A DNA stretch of 64,000 nucleotides from Selenomonadaceae bacterium (GTDB taxonomy: Bacteria > Bacillota > Negativicutes > Selenomonadales > Selenomonadaceae): positions 310,001-374,000 of the forward strand of contig JAUNIB010000001.1 of NCBI GenBank assembly GCA_030523645.1. Reading direction: 5' to 3'. The notes below the pieces were generated by a model. It did no database searches and was not told where the DNA came from. It worked only from the letters and a program-made list of their open reading frames with translations. Below are positions 28,201-33,748 of this stretch, piece by piece. The position numbers and the translations under genes are program-made. Within the stretch, counting starts at the first letter, position 1. Each line of letters starts with the position of its first letter.

Positions 28201-28865
28201 ATATTAATGTGCTTAACAGCGGACAGTTGGCGATGGACAAGCTGCACATTACCGAAAAGGGCTACTTCAACGCTATGGACTATGTGACTGCCGTATACGG
28301 TACCACGGTGTCCAATGATGGCAGCAAGGCAGTCTACTTCGATACCGGTGACGGCAAGGGCAAGACTCTGGCCGATGACCTGAAGCTGGATAAGATGCTC
28401 TTTGGTGCCTACGGTGCAGATATTGATGCCGGGGATGCTGCCCCCAGCTATAAGAAGCCCGTTTATGTGGCCGAAGTTCGTGACAGGCTGGCCAGCTTGG
28501 GGGCTTATGTGGACGGCTACACCAAGGCTGGCCGCGATGGCTGGATGAATCTCTACATCGATAAGCCGAACTTCCAGCGGAGCAACGGCGTGCTGCTGAA
28601 CATCAAGGGCTACTACTATGCAAACCATCAGCGCTACGCGGCTAATGACTTCGCTACGATGGTAGCCGATACCAAGGCGGCCAATGTCTATACCAGCTAC
28701 TATAAGGATTCCATCGGTATGTTCGACCGGTACAACCTGATTGATATGCCGGGACTGGCACTGGTACAGTACGGCGATATGCAGGGCAACGGCCTCATCA
28801 CCGTGGCATCTCCTGTCTCTGCGTCTCCTGACTCTGAGGAGGAAAACGAAACCTTAATGCAGTAA
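10272..28865 (+). CDS. Giant LktA/FHA-like filamentous adhesin, rod part
   Basis: A continuous 6,197-codon segment in the same frame as the TPS domain; with it the exoprotein is about 6,398 codons. It starts with the remainder of the TPS fold (SGTIAVHGTMNAATAITL). A very long beta-helical rod follows, made of alternating blocks such as VGVAVAVNxxxNTxxA and NVxAxNxxxLxxxAG, rich in Ala, Gly, Asn, Thr, Val. Breaks in the rod: a Pro/Asp-rich hinge at about residues 1110-1160 (QADPPVPANPPQAVPDPDP); an Arg/Trp/Tyr-rich insert at about 4215-4370; a helical tandem repeat at about 4630-4745. The very C-terminus (MNLYIDKPNFQRSNG onward) is Tyr-rich and non-repetitive. Only about six cysteines are visible. 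There is no cell-wall anchor or SLH domain. It lacks its own signal peptide, so the amber at 10266 decides whether it is ever exported. Confidence 0.85.
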   Translation: MNLWNKDDAAAPVKDASGNDTTKLQMYLDLQGRYLDQGKMAGIINTGADIGKLKAVDIPINGSGTIAVHGTMNAATAITLSAANIDVSKSGATNAPLLQTGVIFNNTVNTGDNKFISATAKDWATNRLKATADAKGNIILTDPNSSLTGDGSINLRATTDEVNYNSMPEKAPDYNTKKAEVTVGEGAVINAAGNVEISSQAVAEYDLKDFHFMLEDKDIIGFKNQLAQTLAKTTVNGKVTGADVNISAKAESTITSTGSAVGARYVSELMGQLPQEESVREDVEKARAFLDQLNGLNTSIGIADSDAQVTIGEKAELKANFVNNPATGKPYTYEKPNEEDKTKKDTVNVGGNVNINAIGKTATDNEFTVDPNKEKTKKEKQGESNPITVLINGGFVWEKTGANAVTTVDGKANITSKGNIVIGANSTNSVTAEVGIEEADDEKTHVPAYLVATVGLVNQNNNAKVVLSGSNDTASINAGGGLIVSAVTDTSTSSTIGSHTNDVSFVGTAVNIVKVDSKATVENNAKLSGGFVSVSANDVINKFKVATSNFYGPEYNLVDDAMGAMATAAKKLVGGAAAAQRGDDVVPTAGSWNEYINVGSAVAVVNANNQAKVDLQAGSVLNALGGVNVNSGVTLVDSSVNTSSILATEMQGVKAGVSAAVAVENMTNTAETVVADGVQLTTATGDVSVTAGVEAGYNRPTIKAETLKACVELARKDWEKLPADTKKIFQTQWESLVTALDALATGKIPADSPDFAQKVFEAQDAIEKMEGRIEDKLKGIFGVIDTLKSYVDASGWANMYTAAVTSSKVKENTPKAMVTGTVGIQNVTNKANVTIGSNAKLSSGTTDAPGNTPKGKIKTAANTNTADVQVSGKWFVFKPIGVTAGGEASIGATVGIQKVNSESEVIVKNGAVLSGGEVDVTADNKVMNVGGAVGGAKAGTLGVTGMTTYLSGNSKSIVNVDDDAVLSASRAYGMVDKTDGTTGKEPGDQATGKINITADNNTILSSLVGETTAAEAAAIGASVGVINYDIYSKALVANIEEVDTAGAAAWSANGVDTTAKNNGVINTLTVAGVSAAGQKSAAGAERGGVNVNVPNDPANQVNLNNAGVNAGGIDPNGAGNPQADPPVPANPPQAVPDPDPAPDPDNGNGAAGNEADNNAHEASKVNIAVAGSVSWNSIDERTEAKLSQVTVNMTPTVKAADYKGANPAENKKINVAATDSTFIGAYSGASALTKAGNTAGNAAAGNEGSGGGFAGSLSGAVAVNNIYKNTSAVIDSATINDELEVNNKAENSGAQVAAGIALGRTLGDRTKGAGFNVDASGSFNFIKSTVNSQVKDSRINSAAAANLNNTAYDKDVQVAGGLSFNYTKTSAGVGAAIAVNMITNTITADLTGNTLGATGSSLGAVNNLAVSKLTQVGGATSLGIVPRDGSRTYVTANAAVAVNTLTNTLNATGSDNTIYAQKLDVEVRDGKLSTSEADNEYIAQLKKEGFDVDNDAGKIEAVRNATEGKDIGVETNEDGSLKTNKETVDTEKDKGDKETVKYSQTNASVSNGGNTIVGSALNLTFKNDDTSGASIGAAVAHNKIDNDFMAKLSGGSVNITAADTEKAPSVKVAANSDTLQVGVSAGVAVQASGKGVKGAAAAGSVTIQRAENGTTATLENVNITADHTEVTALNKSTQTTVAGLASVSGANAALGMTWAQNNLNNITGAYVKGITLDKFSADAAKTANLKVDSQNTSKTLAVGASVGTAFNTTGSGFSANANGAYAANKGVNSTEAVIDKYEKDSTTKRNTITNAGNVSATAIDTSNLKGIAGSISVTAGKAEVGVAVGGAVVNNDIGTAGAKQKIRAEINEADITTAAAGTVKANATNNASILAVGAGGAVAGGDGAIEVSAMGSVATSAIYTDTVAGMTNTSIDKDDSSKHNAAVNVTATSNNRIISTADGLSVSVNTGLVSGATSVAVSKVTSKADTKAIISGGTQNVQSELVKAASDAKITDVATAISTAVAVGFVGADASANVAINNIGNDVIAKIMDGAVVNAYDNLGVLAESSDTLRNYGGAVSVGVSAKAGVSLGATVVVNKITGDTDATIDGSSVSAKGADGGTISVKEYEATEEKAGADNELSSVGTRSKTVAKKGVVVNADAQHTLNDISVTAGVGASAFAGVGFNATVINNTIGGHTTAEITKTNVNNTLADLTDNSNVAVQANDRLKVSSHAGNLSVGAAGVGGVSASAAVDVNNFNRTTTAAITGTAADNRNTVNANAASVKAFGSTDLLITESGLGVGAGYKVGVGATGVVSKNKFTNDVTAAMSNVNGQQNQVDIDADSVKLLRAYTNGVSLSGGIGTLGAAASVINTTDTSTTQAELKDSKLTTNESKKDSTAEADKSRVNVAANNHAVLGSQTAGGALAIGLGAAVGVTVANNNLTNTVATYVTNAELGRSADAYKEFSAKADNTFTDKFLNVSVGGGVLSVGVGVANNIINSSALTNITGGTVYADGIDISAKENRTIREKMVGVTIGGGAINTNVSTTTIGGALLDTYEDKTADGKDANYSTADIQNLSLEADMKAQDLDNLLAVMKQTEGMFTAKDETELTYDKGAKSQGIQTILNGAVLKSSGNVNIESYATTNTNVQVDQAAVGGLAVGVASLNTTVGTDNGVTVKGGDLQGQNVSIQALSGGTLKQETTQVGAGGVEVKVSVSKVTREGQNLITIGDNANDTIIRAGIDKSAVGTTAPTLTILAQDSTVLDNYGVTGSASAVSGTAQVIKAFDHSDNKVEIKGKADLAAYDYIVKDEVFQWEPGRAGSLKDADGNVLYNIINTTNDGKDVATIRDGAGNPVRIIEYSKVSDTTDKYVVKDGAGVVQYTAEYTKPTTEGGTGTTVFKDKDGNEISDTSNIKSPWDLTYTSQKLELGTVDIKAVNSNRINAELRGGSLSGVGGSGIVVLAEEGKRAADGTLEKGTTGIKVEGANTFVGKDVTLASENEAMAYAKEDGGGLSILSASVIKTTANLQGAVNTIVGDGQTFGVENLHLSAEASQPVGSGKYSAEAYTKAVGTGGVNVAVNHAYAQTGLDTKLSVGAKTYKTVKRQEAKTDDTYGYVTDADGKTVKDKDGNPISELKNTVVTLAGDKLVEGGTNLDLKAQSTVITKSNVTGINGNIVAVGSNNAYTENKNTVTLDFNPGTYKAGSLTLEAGVTDNISTTANGDGGSVVGVSPYAARTVHTNASATTINLSGSYELEGDMNVKATTGVVQDMLASAVQATIAGGSGTIGESNTNNRAQVNLAAGTSIKAGGKVDIGAFNKVDFNTIREYAVKGNGFGGVEMAVAKMKNEVTTNSQVNLNNAQIVSDGAQTYSAETNNNIKSQVYVLSAGVIAGAHGENTIDVKANDSISQLTGGLLKVSGKDADIAIGAVDNQILNTRAMADNVGGAVAGSSAISNNNVTRTNTVNIDGKIFSRHDVKLYAGQGADGAMGEMKLVSSAEAMTIGLIPVALPPRNENKFIQTNTVNVNTGGEVQAIRNVYLYADAGKENTDLFTGRYTMYAGKGKSTYAATTNGITNVKGQDGVKDKTADNVITVNGMVLAGAGNVQNYTIGTAGMLVVTSKDQYDVVKAYYDTHGGFAEKTLVLVLSDADYAEVKEGSSTSVGDTLKTAGYNIKKLSEIITMDDGAANYSGLTAADFKLGAEGYAVAKLARLRELECLMSDNQDSDRTAYAGYKADYERIISELQKEKLVQVDAAGKIVKILDDYTVNYIEIPDLAASGGNVIAQSRSFTGDGSVEAKGNPVVNLTNNTTLATKVNNITVYEPGGDIYYNNALLDTTASKDELKKKGVTVNELNSAHGFTSTVSIYGNNSITEPVNYRVKLSETDVRDEMIPVKADIFLQGQVVAEGGTVTVKSENDSIILEGKDAKDVAAVVGKTVSLTAGGSIQQGYKDDIENIGGDPQEQYGNNYNNYKYTNGTSGVYNQNKGVVAASKSRLSGDDIYINASDVNINGTVQSGYEKYYVELNAYTRLDANNNVVKIGTPGAITLEQRIAQITEANGGKIVTDESVVGNPLYQVVKGGEVKNANGYYDYRINVYYNPSGNDGKGKLLTENVDSKGGKVYITGRVSSTGSGEIFCLDGTYNIDVKNDSNYLLQTGKLVVNDVAGQVKITDTNQNTVTTITRNDDGTLNTKFQKIYKDEPSAERNVLDIAHGGYYGWQDIAEEDGGGTVGLLKPHAVDKYDVSYKPQSGLRYNWTNGYYETRKNTYRKTWYNARWGADKDEDGKKQAQINAEKELAPIATAPASTQAKRNGAYIGANSQARPGDTFDVIYTKQTLVNARRDISRRTWKQGVYGIHHYTELTWETMTGTANSFIASVKADNPVGIKFIGDSRANSAVRVYSEAGIIVGGDIGNRQLYETVTADNIARDEKGTVSLSAGSGAISQIGGNLYGQSVELLARGSMENISITAGDTVKLAADMLAKPDKQDISIFVNSNKEAKGDVLVSRLNGSAYTEKVLLQNSGNSGNINTKAGTVIKGKRIDLVSDNGSINALVNAGQTFVGTDPLAASVNATAKGDITLTQQSGDMRIGRIYSTDGDVTLNTTGSFVDALPYASNNAGTEEELVEKWLRAGIISDSTASKELQDASKEMIAEKDAALSKISKEYKEGVKAGFDRYKELKGKSDRSTDETKELEFWDVVFKGCSSADDYFSADKYSQGVRDAFARYEDLKGKASPSEAENMELGYWQEIFTNCASADDYLSKYGTAPQLDSKYQVWDKNALLYSIQQSIINQTADTLPTTSSKDPNVKGNNITLNATNNAGILSDTVTKMHVDTLGDSTVTDNLSKQNGLENLKTLARADASTVTWDSAADNGRGVITITQKLPIGVQTNKAEGKLTVGKYEGGTLKNLAGNAFLEGRTVKDATIEGNKDLTIDAIRATGNVSVTSLGAIINGATTGAAITAKDLNITAVGSIGAADNLITTDLTGTLRAIGQSVAPGDGESGGIYLANIGNGKLTISAVSTGGELKLHAKNDILMGDNTADVKGVIQTEHDGDIELISREGSIGSEDKLMLVKNSKDGEDDKRKVTVGAKNSIYLEGVSDAADQKTAGGQLNLKVEDVNGTPAENVQVNVNGTLKLLDDVTAKENLELNTVNTLNIDKNLKAENITLQAGEVTTVNGDKVVNKAASLQQSYTIDADGKTPVSGSIIEADNLTATSTGNLDLGSGFNKLNYVILDNRSDATANNSVVLGNAGTHGLTLEVHNTLDGQDDTVHGTLAITKYAMAAGATKVDDDMLLLNGAKATGNISVINNEDDIVNFGNFSVAGNGNINMTAAKDIFNGGVDAGRIGTMEITGAGNITLEAKTGSVYNYKGADMLAHNGQISLRATNDTYNIYYYDEQGKRVNIPEELYHKVNIDEDSCAMIDGKRRVIYIDGSVFNAGDTVALGDNAKIEMIAASGDVFNYDDFNTIDDESGQQTGILSNGAAISTGDVVMSAANGLIYNDKDIVSEKNVTLTAEEGLGSFGTSIQAGKDITLTATAGDLVNKAKLISEKGNIVLDAENGSVVNMLDGDVLALGGSVTMHAGQTVTDETGGKRPIYTVDSTGDMKKLDVDLEAGKMIVVDKYYLADGKSASTAVLIDDTVDTTALTKEQRDSIYGIISYVDSVIPGEGTEKPRAKMVVLRDEKGAPLKIMGDIEVFRKGDVVNRGDVVALGKTIEQPDGTLKPDESNKGTITLTSAHSNVSNYDNFAKVDGKEDYEFGKKKYLIAQGDIKVSAPEGYIYNSLNYIGNSKVEYDAKDDISIGKAATGGYAAGSLVVRSTEGKVTGTGDLIAGGGIVLDAAAGIILDSDKPTKLISDGGIIRLATESGGISLGAGSEILAGGSIDIGAKSGDVDLTNVSRLEAKEMLAVGTQDGNVKVNEITGKEVILYTNGTDKSVTANKINVEDHLLLRGDNIKLDDVNHTKDGWLHVDATGADGEAIKSNIAMDISGDTHFSTLSATTANINVLNSGQLAMDKLHITEKGYFNAMDYVTAVYGTTVSNDGSKAVYFDTGDGKGKTLADDLKLDKMLFGAYGADIDAGDAAPSYKKPVYVAEVRDRLASLGAYVDGYTKAGRDGWMNLYIDKPNFQRSNGVLLNIKGYYYANHQRYAANDFATMVADTKAANVYTSYYKDSIGMFDRYNLIDMPGLALVQYGDMQGNGLITVASPVSASPDSEEENETLMQ

Positions 28866-28871
28866 AATAAA

Positions 28872-29059
28872 AAGGCTCCCCTATAGGGGAGCTGTCAGCG
28901 AAGCTGACTGAGGGGTAATAGTAAAGAAAAACCATTATTTACCCCTCCGACCTCGCTGCGCTCGGGCACCTCCCCTAAATGGGAGGCTTTAGGGCGTCGG
29001 CAATGCCATCAAACCCTCTCCTTTGGAGAGGGGGGACCGGCGAAGCCGGTGGGTGAGGT
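28872..29059. repeat. Paired-hairpin repeats A, B, D after the adhesin
   Basis: Type A 28872-28917, beginning 6 bp after the adhesin stop so that its first hairpin may act as terminator. Inverted type B is at 28941-28987 and type D at 29013-29059. The interval 28866-29294 contains these units and cassette copy 2, no gene. Confidence 0.8.
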
Positions 29060-29098
29060 TAGCGGACATAACCTCTCGATACCATGTGAAGCAGCAAG

Positions 29099-29127
29099 AC
29101 CCGCGGACGGTGTAGTCGTCCGCGGGT
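29099..29127 (+). terminator. Terminator hairpin of cassette copy 2
   Basis: Perfect 11-bp stem ACCCGCGGACG / CGTCCGCGGGT followed by CTTTTGT. Same as 7307-7335, with the mismatched pair restored. Confidence 0.8.
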
Positions 29128-29145
29128 CTTTTGTGACTATACCAC

Positions 29146-29182
29146 CTTTCACAAATTTATAAAAATTCGTCATTTGTGAAAG
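29146..29182. promoter_or_regulatory. Dyad of cassette copy 2, upstream of the DUF445 operon
   Basis: Perfect 11-nt arms CTTTCACAAAT and ATTTGTGAAAG around 15 bp, directly followed by TTGCAC at 29188-29193 (possible -35; weak -10 TGTGAT at 29211). A second -10, TATAAT, lies at 29242-29247. Arms, spacing and distance to TTGCAC match those upstream of the ATPase gene. Confidence 0.55.
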
Positions 29183-29294
29183 ATAACTTGCACAAATGCA
29201 AAAATAAGGCTGTGATGCTTTTATTTATTAATCGTGCGTATTATAATGGAAACAAATCGTAAATTCTAATATGTCCAAGGAGCGGTAAATAATA

Positions 29295-30590
29295 ATGACA
29301 GCTACTAAACAACCGGCGGGGGGCAAGGCTAAGAAGGCTCTGCTGGTGCTGATATTCTTCGGCCTTCTTACTGCGGCGGGGCGTGTCCTCACGCTGAATG
29401 AGCCGGGTAATTTTTGGTATGGCCTTTTGTATCATGTGGCTTTGGCCGCTACCATCGGCGGTCTGGCCGACTGGTTTGCGGTGACGGCGCTCTTTCGCCG
29501 TCCGCTTGGCATCGGCTGGAGAACGGAAATACTGAAGAAAAACCGTCAGCGCATCATGGAAGCACTGGTAGATTTCTGCGGCCGTGACCTGCTGGGTGTA
29601 GAGAAGATAAAAGGCATCATCAATCGGGAAAGTATCTCCGATATGATGATTTCCTACATTAATGAAAAGGGCGGCAAGGAGAAGATTTCCGCGGCGGTGG
29701 AGGCGGCAGGGGTAAAGACTCTGGCCTCCATCGACATTGACCGGCTGGCGAGAGAGCTGTCGCCTGTCATTACCAATATCATTGCTTCTATCCCCACCGG
29801 CAAGCTGGTGCAGCATGGTCTGAATGACATGACCGACCGGGAAATCGGTGGGCCGGATACACTGGCATCATACGCGGCTGGTCTGGGCCGGGAGCTTCTT
29901 CATGCCAAGGAGACACAGCAGGTGCTGCTGTCTGAGGCAGAGGGACTTCGCCGGGACTACACTGCCGGGGGGGCTATGAGAGAAATGGCCCTGAGCATGG
30001 CCGGGCTGAGTCCTGAGCGAATTCGTGAGCTGATGAATGATGCCGCAGACAAGAAGCTGGCGGAAATGGCTCAGAAGGGAACTGAGGCTCACGAGCAGCT
30101 GGCAGGCTGGATAAGTCAGAGAATAACCGCTGCGGAGACAGAGGGGAAGCTCACGGCTATCCTGACGGAAAAGCAGCAGGAACTGGCCACGCCGGAGCTG
30201 ATTGCCGGACTCTTAGCCTCCATGATGCGTCAGTCCTTTGGCAGCGGCGCAGGGGACTCCGCCGGATCCCTTGCCTGGCGTGAGCATTTCCGCACTCTTA
30301 CAGCCGAGAAGCTGGCAGAGTTTGCAGGGAACAAGGTTTGGCAGGCAAGGCTGGATGAGTTCGTGAAGGAGTATCTGGCCGGGCAGCTGGAGGCGCATCA
30401 CGACTTCATCATCGACCTTATCCGGCAGCGGCTGGATGAGCTGTCCGATGAGGAGCTTATCGAGCTGAGTGAGAACTATGTGGCTGATGACCTGCAGATT
30501 ATCAGGATAAACGGCTCCGTGGTAGGCGGCATGGCCGGTGGTCTGCTCTATGTCATCGTCAGCATGGCAGGAAGGCTGGTGGCAGCATGA
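29295..30590 (+). CDS. DUF445 family membrane protein 1
   Basis: A 431-aa DUF445 (YjiN/YheB-like) protein of unknown biochemical function. An N-terminal membrane hairpin contains the family signature GGLADWFAVTALFRRPLG. A long helical region follows (about 90-390), and a C-terminal membrane segment after the conserved RINGSVVGGMAGGLLYV. AAGGAG lies 12 nt before the ATG. The stop overlaps the start of the next paralogue by 4 nt (ATGA). Confidence 0.88.
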   Translation: MTATKQPAGGKAKKALLVLIFFGLLTAAGRVLTLNEPGNFWYGLLYHVALAATIGGLADWFAVTALFRRPLGIGWRTEILKKNRQRIMEALVDFCGRDLLGVEKIKGIINRESISDMMISYINEKGGKEKISAAVEAAGVKTLASIDIDRLARELSPVITNIIASIPTGKLVQHGLNDMTDREIGGPDTLASYAAGLGRELLHAKETQQVLLSEAEGLRRDYTAGGAMREMALSMAGLSPERIRELMNDAADKKLAEMAQKGTEAHEQLAGWISQRITAAETEGKLTAILTEKQQELATPELIAGLLASMMRQSFGSGAGDSAGSLAWREHFRTLTAEKLAEFAGNKVWQARLDEFVKEYLAGQLEAHHDFIIDLIRQRLDELSDEELIELSENYVADDLQIIRINGSVVGGMAGGLLYVIVSMAGRLVAA

Positions 30591-31939
30591 AGAAGGGATT
30601 TAACGCCGCCGACAAGGTGCTGCTGCTTGCTTTTGCAGTATTCCTGTCAGCTTTGGCCATTGATTTTTCCTGCCGGTCATTGTGGTCGGCCTGGCTGCTC
30701 TTTGTGGCGGAGGCATCGCTGGTAGGCGGTATTGCCGACTGGTTTGCGGTGACGGCACTTTTCTCGAAGCCTTTGGGCTTCCCCTGGCACACCGCAATAC
30801 TGCCTTCCCATCGGCAGGAGTTTACCGAGGCCACCGTCAAGATGATAAAGCGGGAGTTCCTCTCCCGACGCAAGCTCTTTGCCATTATCCGGGAGGAAAG
30901 CTGGCAGGGGGCATTGGTGGACCGTCTGTTTAATAAGGAAATGAGGGAGGAGCTGACAGGTACGCTGGTGAAGCTGCTGGGCGGCTTCCTGCGCTCTATG
31001 GATTTGGAGGTGGCGGAAAGCGCAGTAGCGCAGTCTATCCGCCGACAGCTTTGGCAGCTTACTCCCCGTCAGGCTGTGGAGCATATAAAGGAGTCTTTGA
31101 ATAACGGGGGCAATCAGGCGCTCTTTGCCGCACTCGGTCGCTACACCGAGGCGGTGATTGATGATCCCGGCTTCGAGGCCCGTGTATCCGACCAGCTTTG
31201 CAAGATGGTGGAAAGAGGGGAGACAAATCCTCTGATGGCAATGATGAAGGGATTTGCCAATATGATGGGTATTGCCAACTACGATGAGGCAGCCCATCTC
31301 ATCAGAGTGCGTCTGGGTAATATAGCGGCTGCGCTGCAGGATGGGGATTCCAGGCTGCAGCAGGATTTGTCGGCCATCCTTTCCGATGCTTTGGAGAGAC
31401 TGTCCTTCGACGAACAGTTTTGTCATGACTTCCGCGCCGTCAGCGACGAGGTCATTGCCCGGCTGCCGGTGGAGAAGGCCGTGGAGCAGGTCTTCAGCGA
31501 TTTCCGGGCGGATGTGTCATCGGTGGCTTCACTGAAGCAGAGTGAGATTATCAGACTGCTGCCCGATTGTGACAGACCTGCGGAGTCATCGGCTGCGGGT
31601 GAGCGTTTGCCGGTGCCGACGGCAAATATTGCTGCGATATTGAGTCGTCTGGCCCCGGAGCTGGTAGAGAGCTTCCTTACCGCGCTGCGAAATGAGCCGG
31701 CCACAGCTTCACTGCTCTTTGACATGGGAGGCAGGACGGCATTGAAGGCTCGTGAACTGGCCGGGTCAATCGCCCGGGAGGTCATGGGCGGTCTCAGCGA
31801 TGATGACCTGAATGCCCTTGTGTATGACAAGATAGAGCCTGACCTTCTTTGGATAAGGATGAACGGCTCCATTGTCGGTGCTGTAATAGGCTTCTTTATG
31901 TTTATATTATTAGAAGTTATTCCAATGGCTGTGAAATAA
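30587..31939 (+). CDS. DUF445 family membrane protein 2
   Basis: A 450-aa paralogue of the previous gene, translationally coupled to it. It has the same signature, GGIADWFAVTALFSKPLGF, near the N-terminus and the matching C-terminal RMNGSIVGAVIGFFMFILLE. Both termini are therefore membrane-inserted with a helical cytoplasmic or periplasmic body. The tandem pair may form a hetero-oligomer (inference). Confidence 0.88.
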   Translation: MKKGFNAADKVLLLAFAVFLSALAIDFSCRSLWSAWLLFVAEASLVGGIADWFAVTALFSKPLGFPWHTAILPSHRQEFTEATVKMIKREFLSRRKLFAIIREESWQGALVDRLFNKEMREELTGTLVKLLGGFLRSMDLEVAESAVAQSIRRQLWQLTPRQAVEHIKESLNNGGNQALFAALGRYTEAVIDDPGFEARVSDQLCKMVERGETNPLMAMMKGFANMMGIANYDEAAHLIRVRLGNIAAALQDGDSRLQQDLSAILSDALERLSFDEQFCHDFRAVSDEVIARLPVEKAVEQVFSDFRADVSSVASLKQSEIIRLLPDCDRPAESSAAGERLPVPTANIAAILSRLAPELVESFLTALRNEPATASLLFDMGGRTALKARELAGSIAREVMGGLSDDDLNALVYDKIEPDLLWIRMNGSIVGAVIGFFMFILLEVIPMAVK

Positions 31940-32056
31940 AGAATATTTGTAAAAATATCTGTTTTTCCTTCCTGTAATCTTTTGAAAGCAGTTCCTCTGT
32001 GGTATACTTTTATCCGGAATAATGTGAGATGTTGTGAGTTTTATCAGGAGGTTCCT

Positions 32057-32683
32057 ATGTTCAGTTTCAAGAAGAAGGACACGGAATTCTATGAGCTCTT
32101 CGTAGAGAGTGCCAAGCTCTTCTATCAGGGGGCCCTCATTATGGATGAGGTTATGCTTGATTATCTGAAGGGCGAGGAAAAGATGCAGGAAATCATCAGC
32201 CTGGAGCACCATGCGGATGATGTAAACGACAGAATAATAGACAAACTGAATCAGACCTTTATCACCCCAATCGACCGCGAGGATATCTACGCTCTGGCAA
32301 ACGGACTGGATGACGGCGTTGACATCCTGCAGGATACGCTGCAGCAGATAGTCATTTACAAGGCAGGTGCTGCCGGTGAGGGTGCTGTCATGCTCACGAA
32401 GCTGATAATCGAGTCCACGGAGGAGATTATCAAGGCGCTGAGTATGCTGTCCAATATCAAGAAGAACCAGATCGCTATTCTTGATGCCACTCATAAAATC
32501 GGGCGGCTGGAGAGTGAGGGCGACCGCATCTATCGTCAGGAACTGGCAATGCTTTTTGACCGGGAGACCGATCCGATAAATCTCATCAAGTGGAAGGATA
32601 TCCTTGAAAATCTGGAGGAGTCCCTTGACCACTGCGAGAGAATATCCGACATGGTCCGCGGCGTGGTGATGAAGTATGCCTGA
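32057..32683 (+). CDS. DUF47 (PhoU-like) phosphate transport accessory protein
   Basis: A 208-aa all-helical DUF47 protein, thought to regulate the Pit transporter next to which it is usually encoded. Motifs: EFYELFVESAKLF at the N-terminus, LEHHADDVNDRIIDKLNQTFITP, DREDIYALANGLDD (metal-binding acid residues) and DHCERISDMVRGV at the C-terminus. Start ATG 32057 is chosen because AGGAGG lies 5-6 nt upstream; the longer reading from 31982 begins inside the promoter region. It overlaps pit by 8 bp. Confidence 0.92.
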   Translation: MFSFKKKDTEFYELFVESAKLFYQGALIMDEVMLDYLKGEEKMQEIISLEHHADDVNDRIIDKLNQTFITPIDREDIYALANGLDDGVDILQDTLQQIVIYKAGAAGEGAVMLTKLIIESTEEIIKALSMLSNIKKNQIAILDATHKIGRLESEGDRIYRQELAMLFDRETDPINLIKWKDILENLEESLDHCERISDMVRGVVMKYA

Positions 32684-33671
32684 TCTGAAATACCTGATAC
32701 TGACGGTTGTGGTTCTGGCTCTGGTATTTGACTACATCAACGGCTTTCATGATACGGCCAACGCCATAGCTACCTCGGTATCCACACGAGCGATAAAACC
32801 CAATCACGCCATTATGATGGCGGCGGTGCTGAACTTCCTCGGTGCTATGTACAGTACCGGTGTTGCCAAGACAATCGGTGCGGATATAGTCGTGTCGGCA
32901 AGTCACATCGATGAGCGGATAATCATCGCGGCTATCAGCGGTGCGATAATCTGGAATGTGCTGACCTGGTATGTGGCGCTGCCCTCCAGCTCATCTCATG
33001 CACTGGTAGGCGGTATCATCGGTGCAATGCTGGTGTCCACCGGTGCGGGCGGTCTGAATTTCATCGGTATCGGTAAGATTATCCTTTCCCTTATCGTCTC
33101 TCCGATAGTGGCTATCGCCAGCGGATGTATAGTAATGAATATCCTCTTTATGATATTCGGCAATTCCAGTCCATCTATCATCAATGGGCGCTTCAAGAAG
33201 ATGCAGATATTATCGGCTGCGATGATGGCATTCTCCCACGGCTCCAACGATGCGCAGAAGTCAATGGGTATCATTACGCTGGCACTGCTGTCCGGCGGCT
33301 TCATCAGTGAGTTTGAAGTTCCCTTCGTAGTAAAGATAATGGCAGCTACCGCCATGGCAGTAGGTACGGCCATGGGCGGCTGGCGGATAATCAAGACCAT
33401 CGGCGGCAAGATATTCAAGCTGGAGCCGATATCCGGCTTCGCTGCTGACCTGAATTCTTCTATCGTCATCTTCTCGGCTACCCTGCTTCATCTGCCGGTT
33501 TCCACTACTCATGTAGTCTCCGGCTCCATCATGGGTGTCGGCACTGCCAAGAGATTCAAGGCTGTCCGCTGGGGCGTAGCTCAGCAGATGCTCATGGCGT
33601 GGGTACTGACCATTCCCTGTACGGCAGTGATGGGTGCAGTCACTTATTGGTTTGTTCAGCGGATTTTCTGA
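32676..33671 (+). CDS. pit: Pit-type inorganic phosphate transporter
   Basis: A 331-aa inner-membrane PiT family permease, a low-affinity phosphate (metal-phosphate) symporter. Both family signatures are present: YINGFHDTANAIATSVSTRA near the N-terminus and AFSHGSNDAQKSMGI in the centre. About ten membrane segments. The start codon overlaps the end of the DUF47 gene, so the two products are made together. Confidence 0.93.
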   Translation: MPDLKYLILTVVVLALVFDYINGFHDTANAIATSVSTRAIKPNHAIMMAAVLNFLGAMYSTGVAKTIGADIVVSASHIDERIIIAAISGAIIWNVLTWYVALPSSSSHALVGGIIGAMLVSTGAGGLNFIGIGKIILSLIVSPIVAIASGCIVMNILFMIFGNSSPSIINGRFKKMQILSAAMMAFSHGSNDAQKSMGIITLALLSGGFISEFEVPFVVKIMAATAMAVGTAMGGWRIIKTIGGKIFKLEPISGFAADLNSSIVIFSATLLHLPVSTTHVVSGSIMGVGTAKRFKAVRWGVAQQMLMAWVLTIPCTAVMGAVTYWFVQRIF

Positions 33672-33687
33672 GCAGAAGAAATTTTCC

Positions 33688-33716
33688 TTGACAAGCTGTT
33701 ATTGTTTCCGTATAAT
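33688..33716 (+). promoter_or_regulatory. Consensus sigma-A promoter of the tRNA cluster
   Basis: TTGACA, 17 bp, TATAAT: a perfect consensus about 33 bp before tRNA-Lys. Confidence 0.85.
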
Positions 33717-33748
33717 ACTGCATTGCAGGCGTTAGCCGGCACATATAT

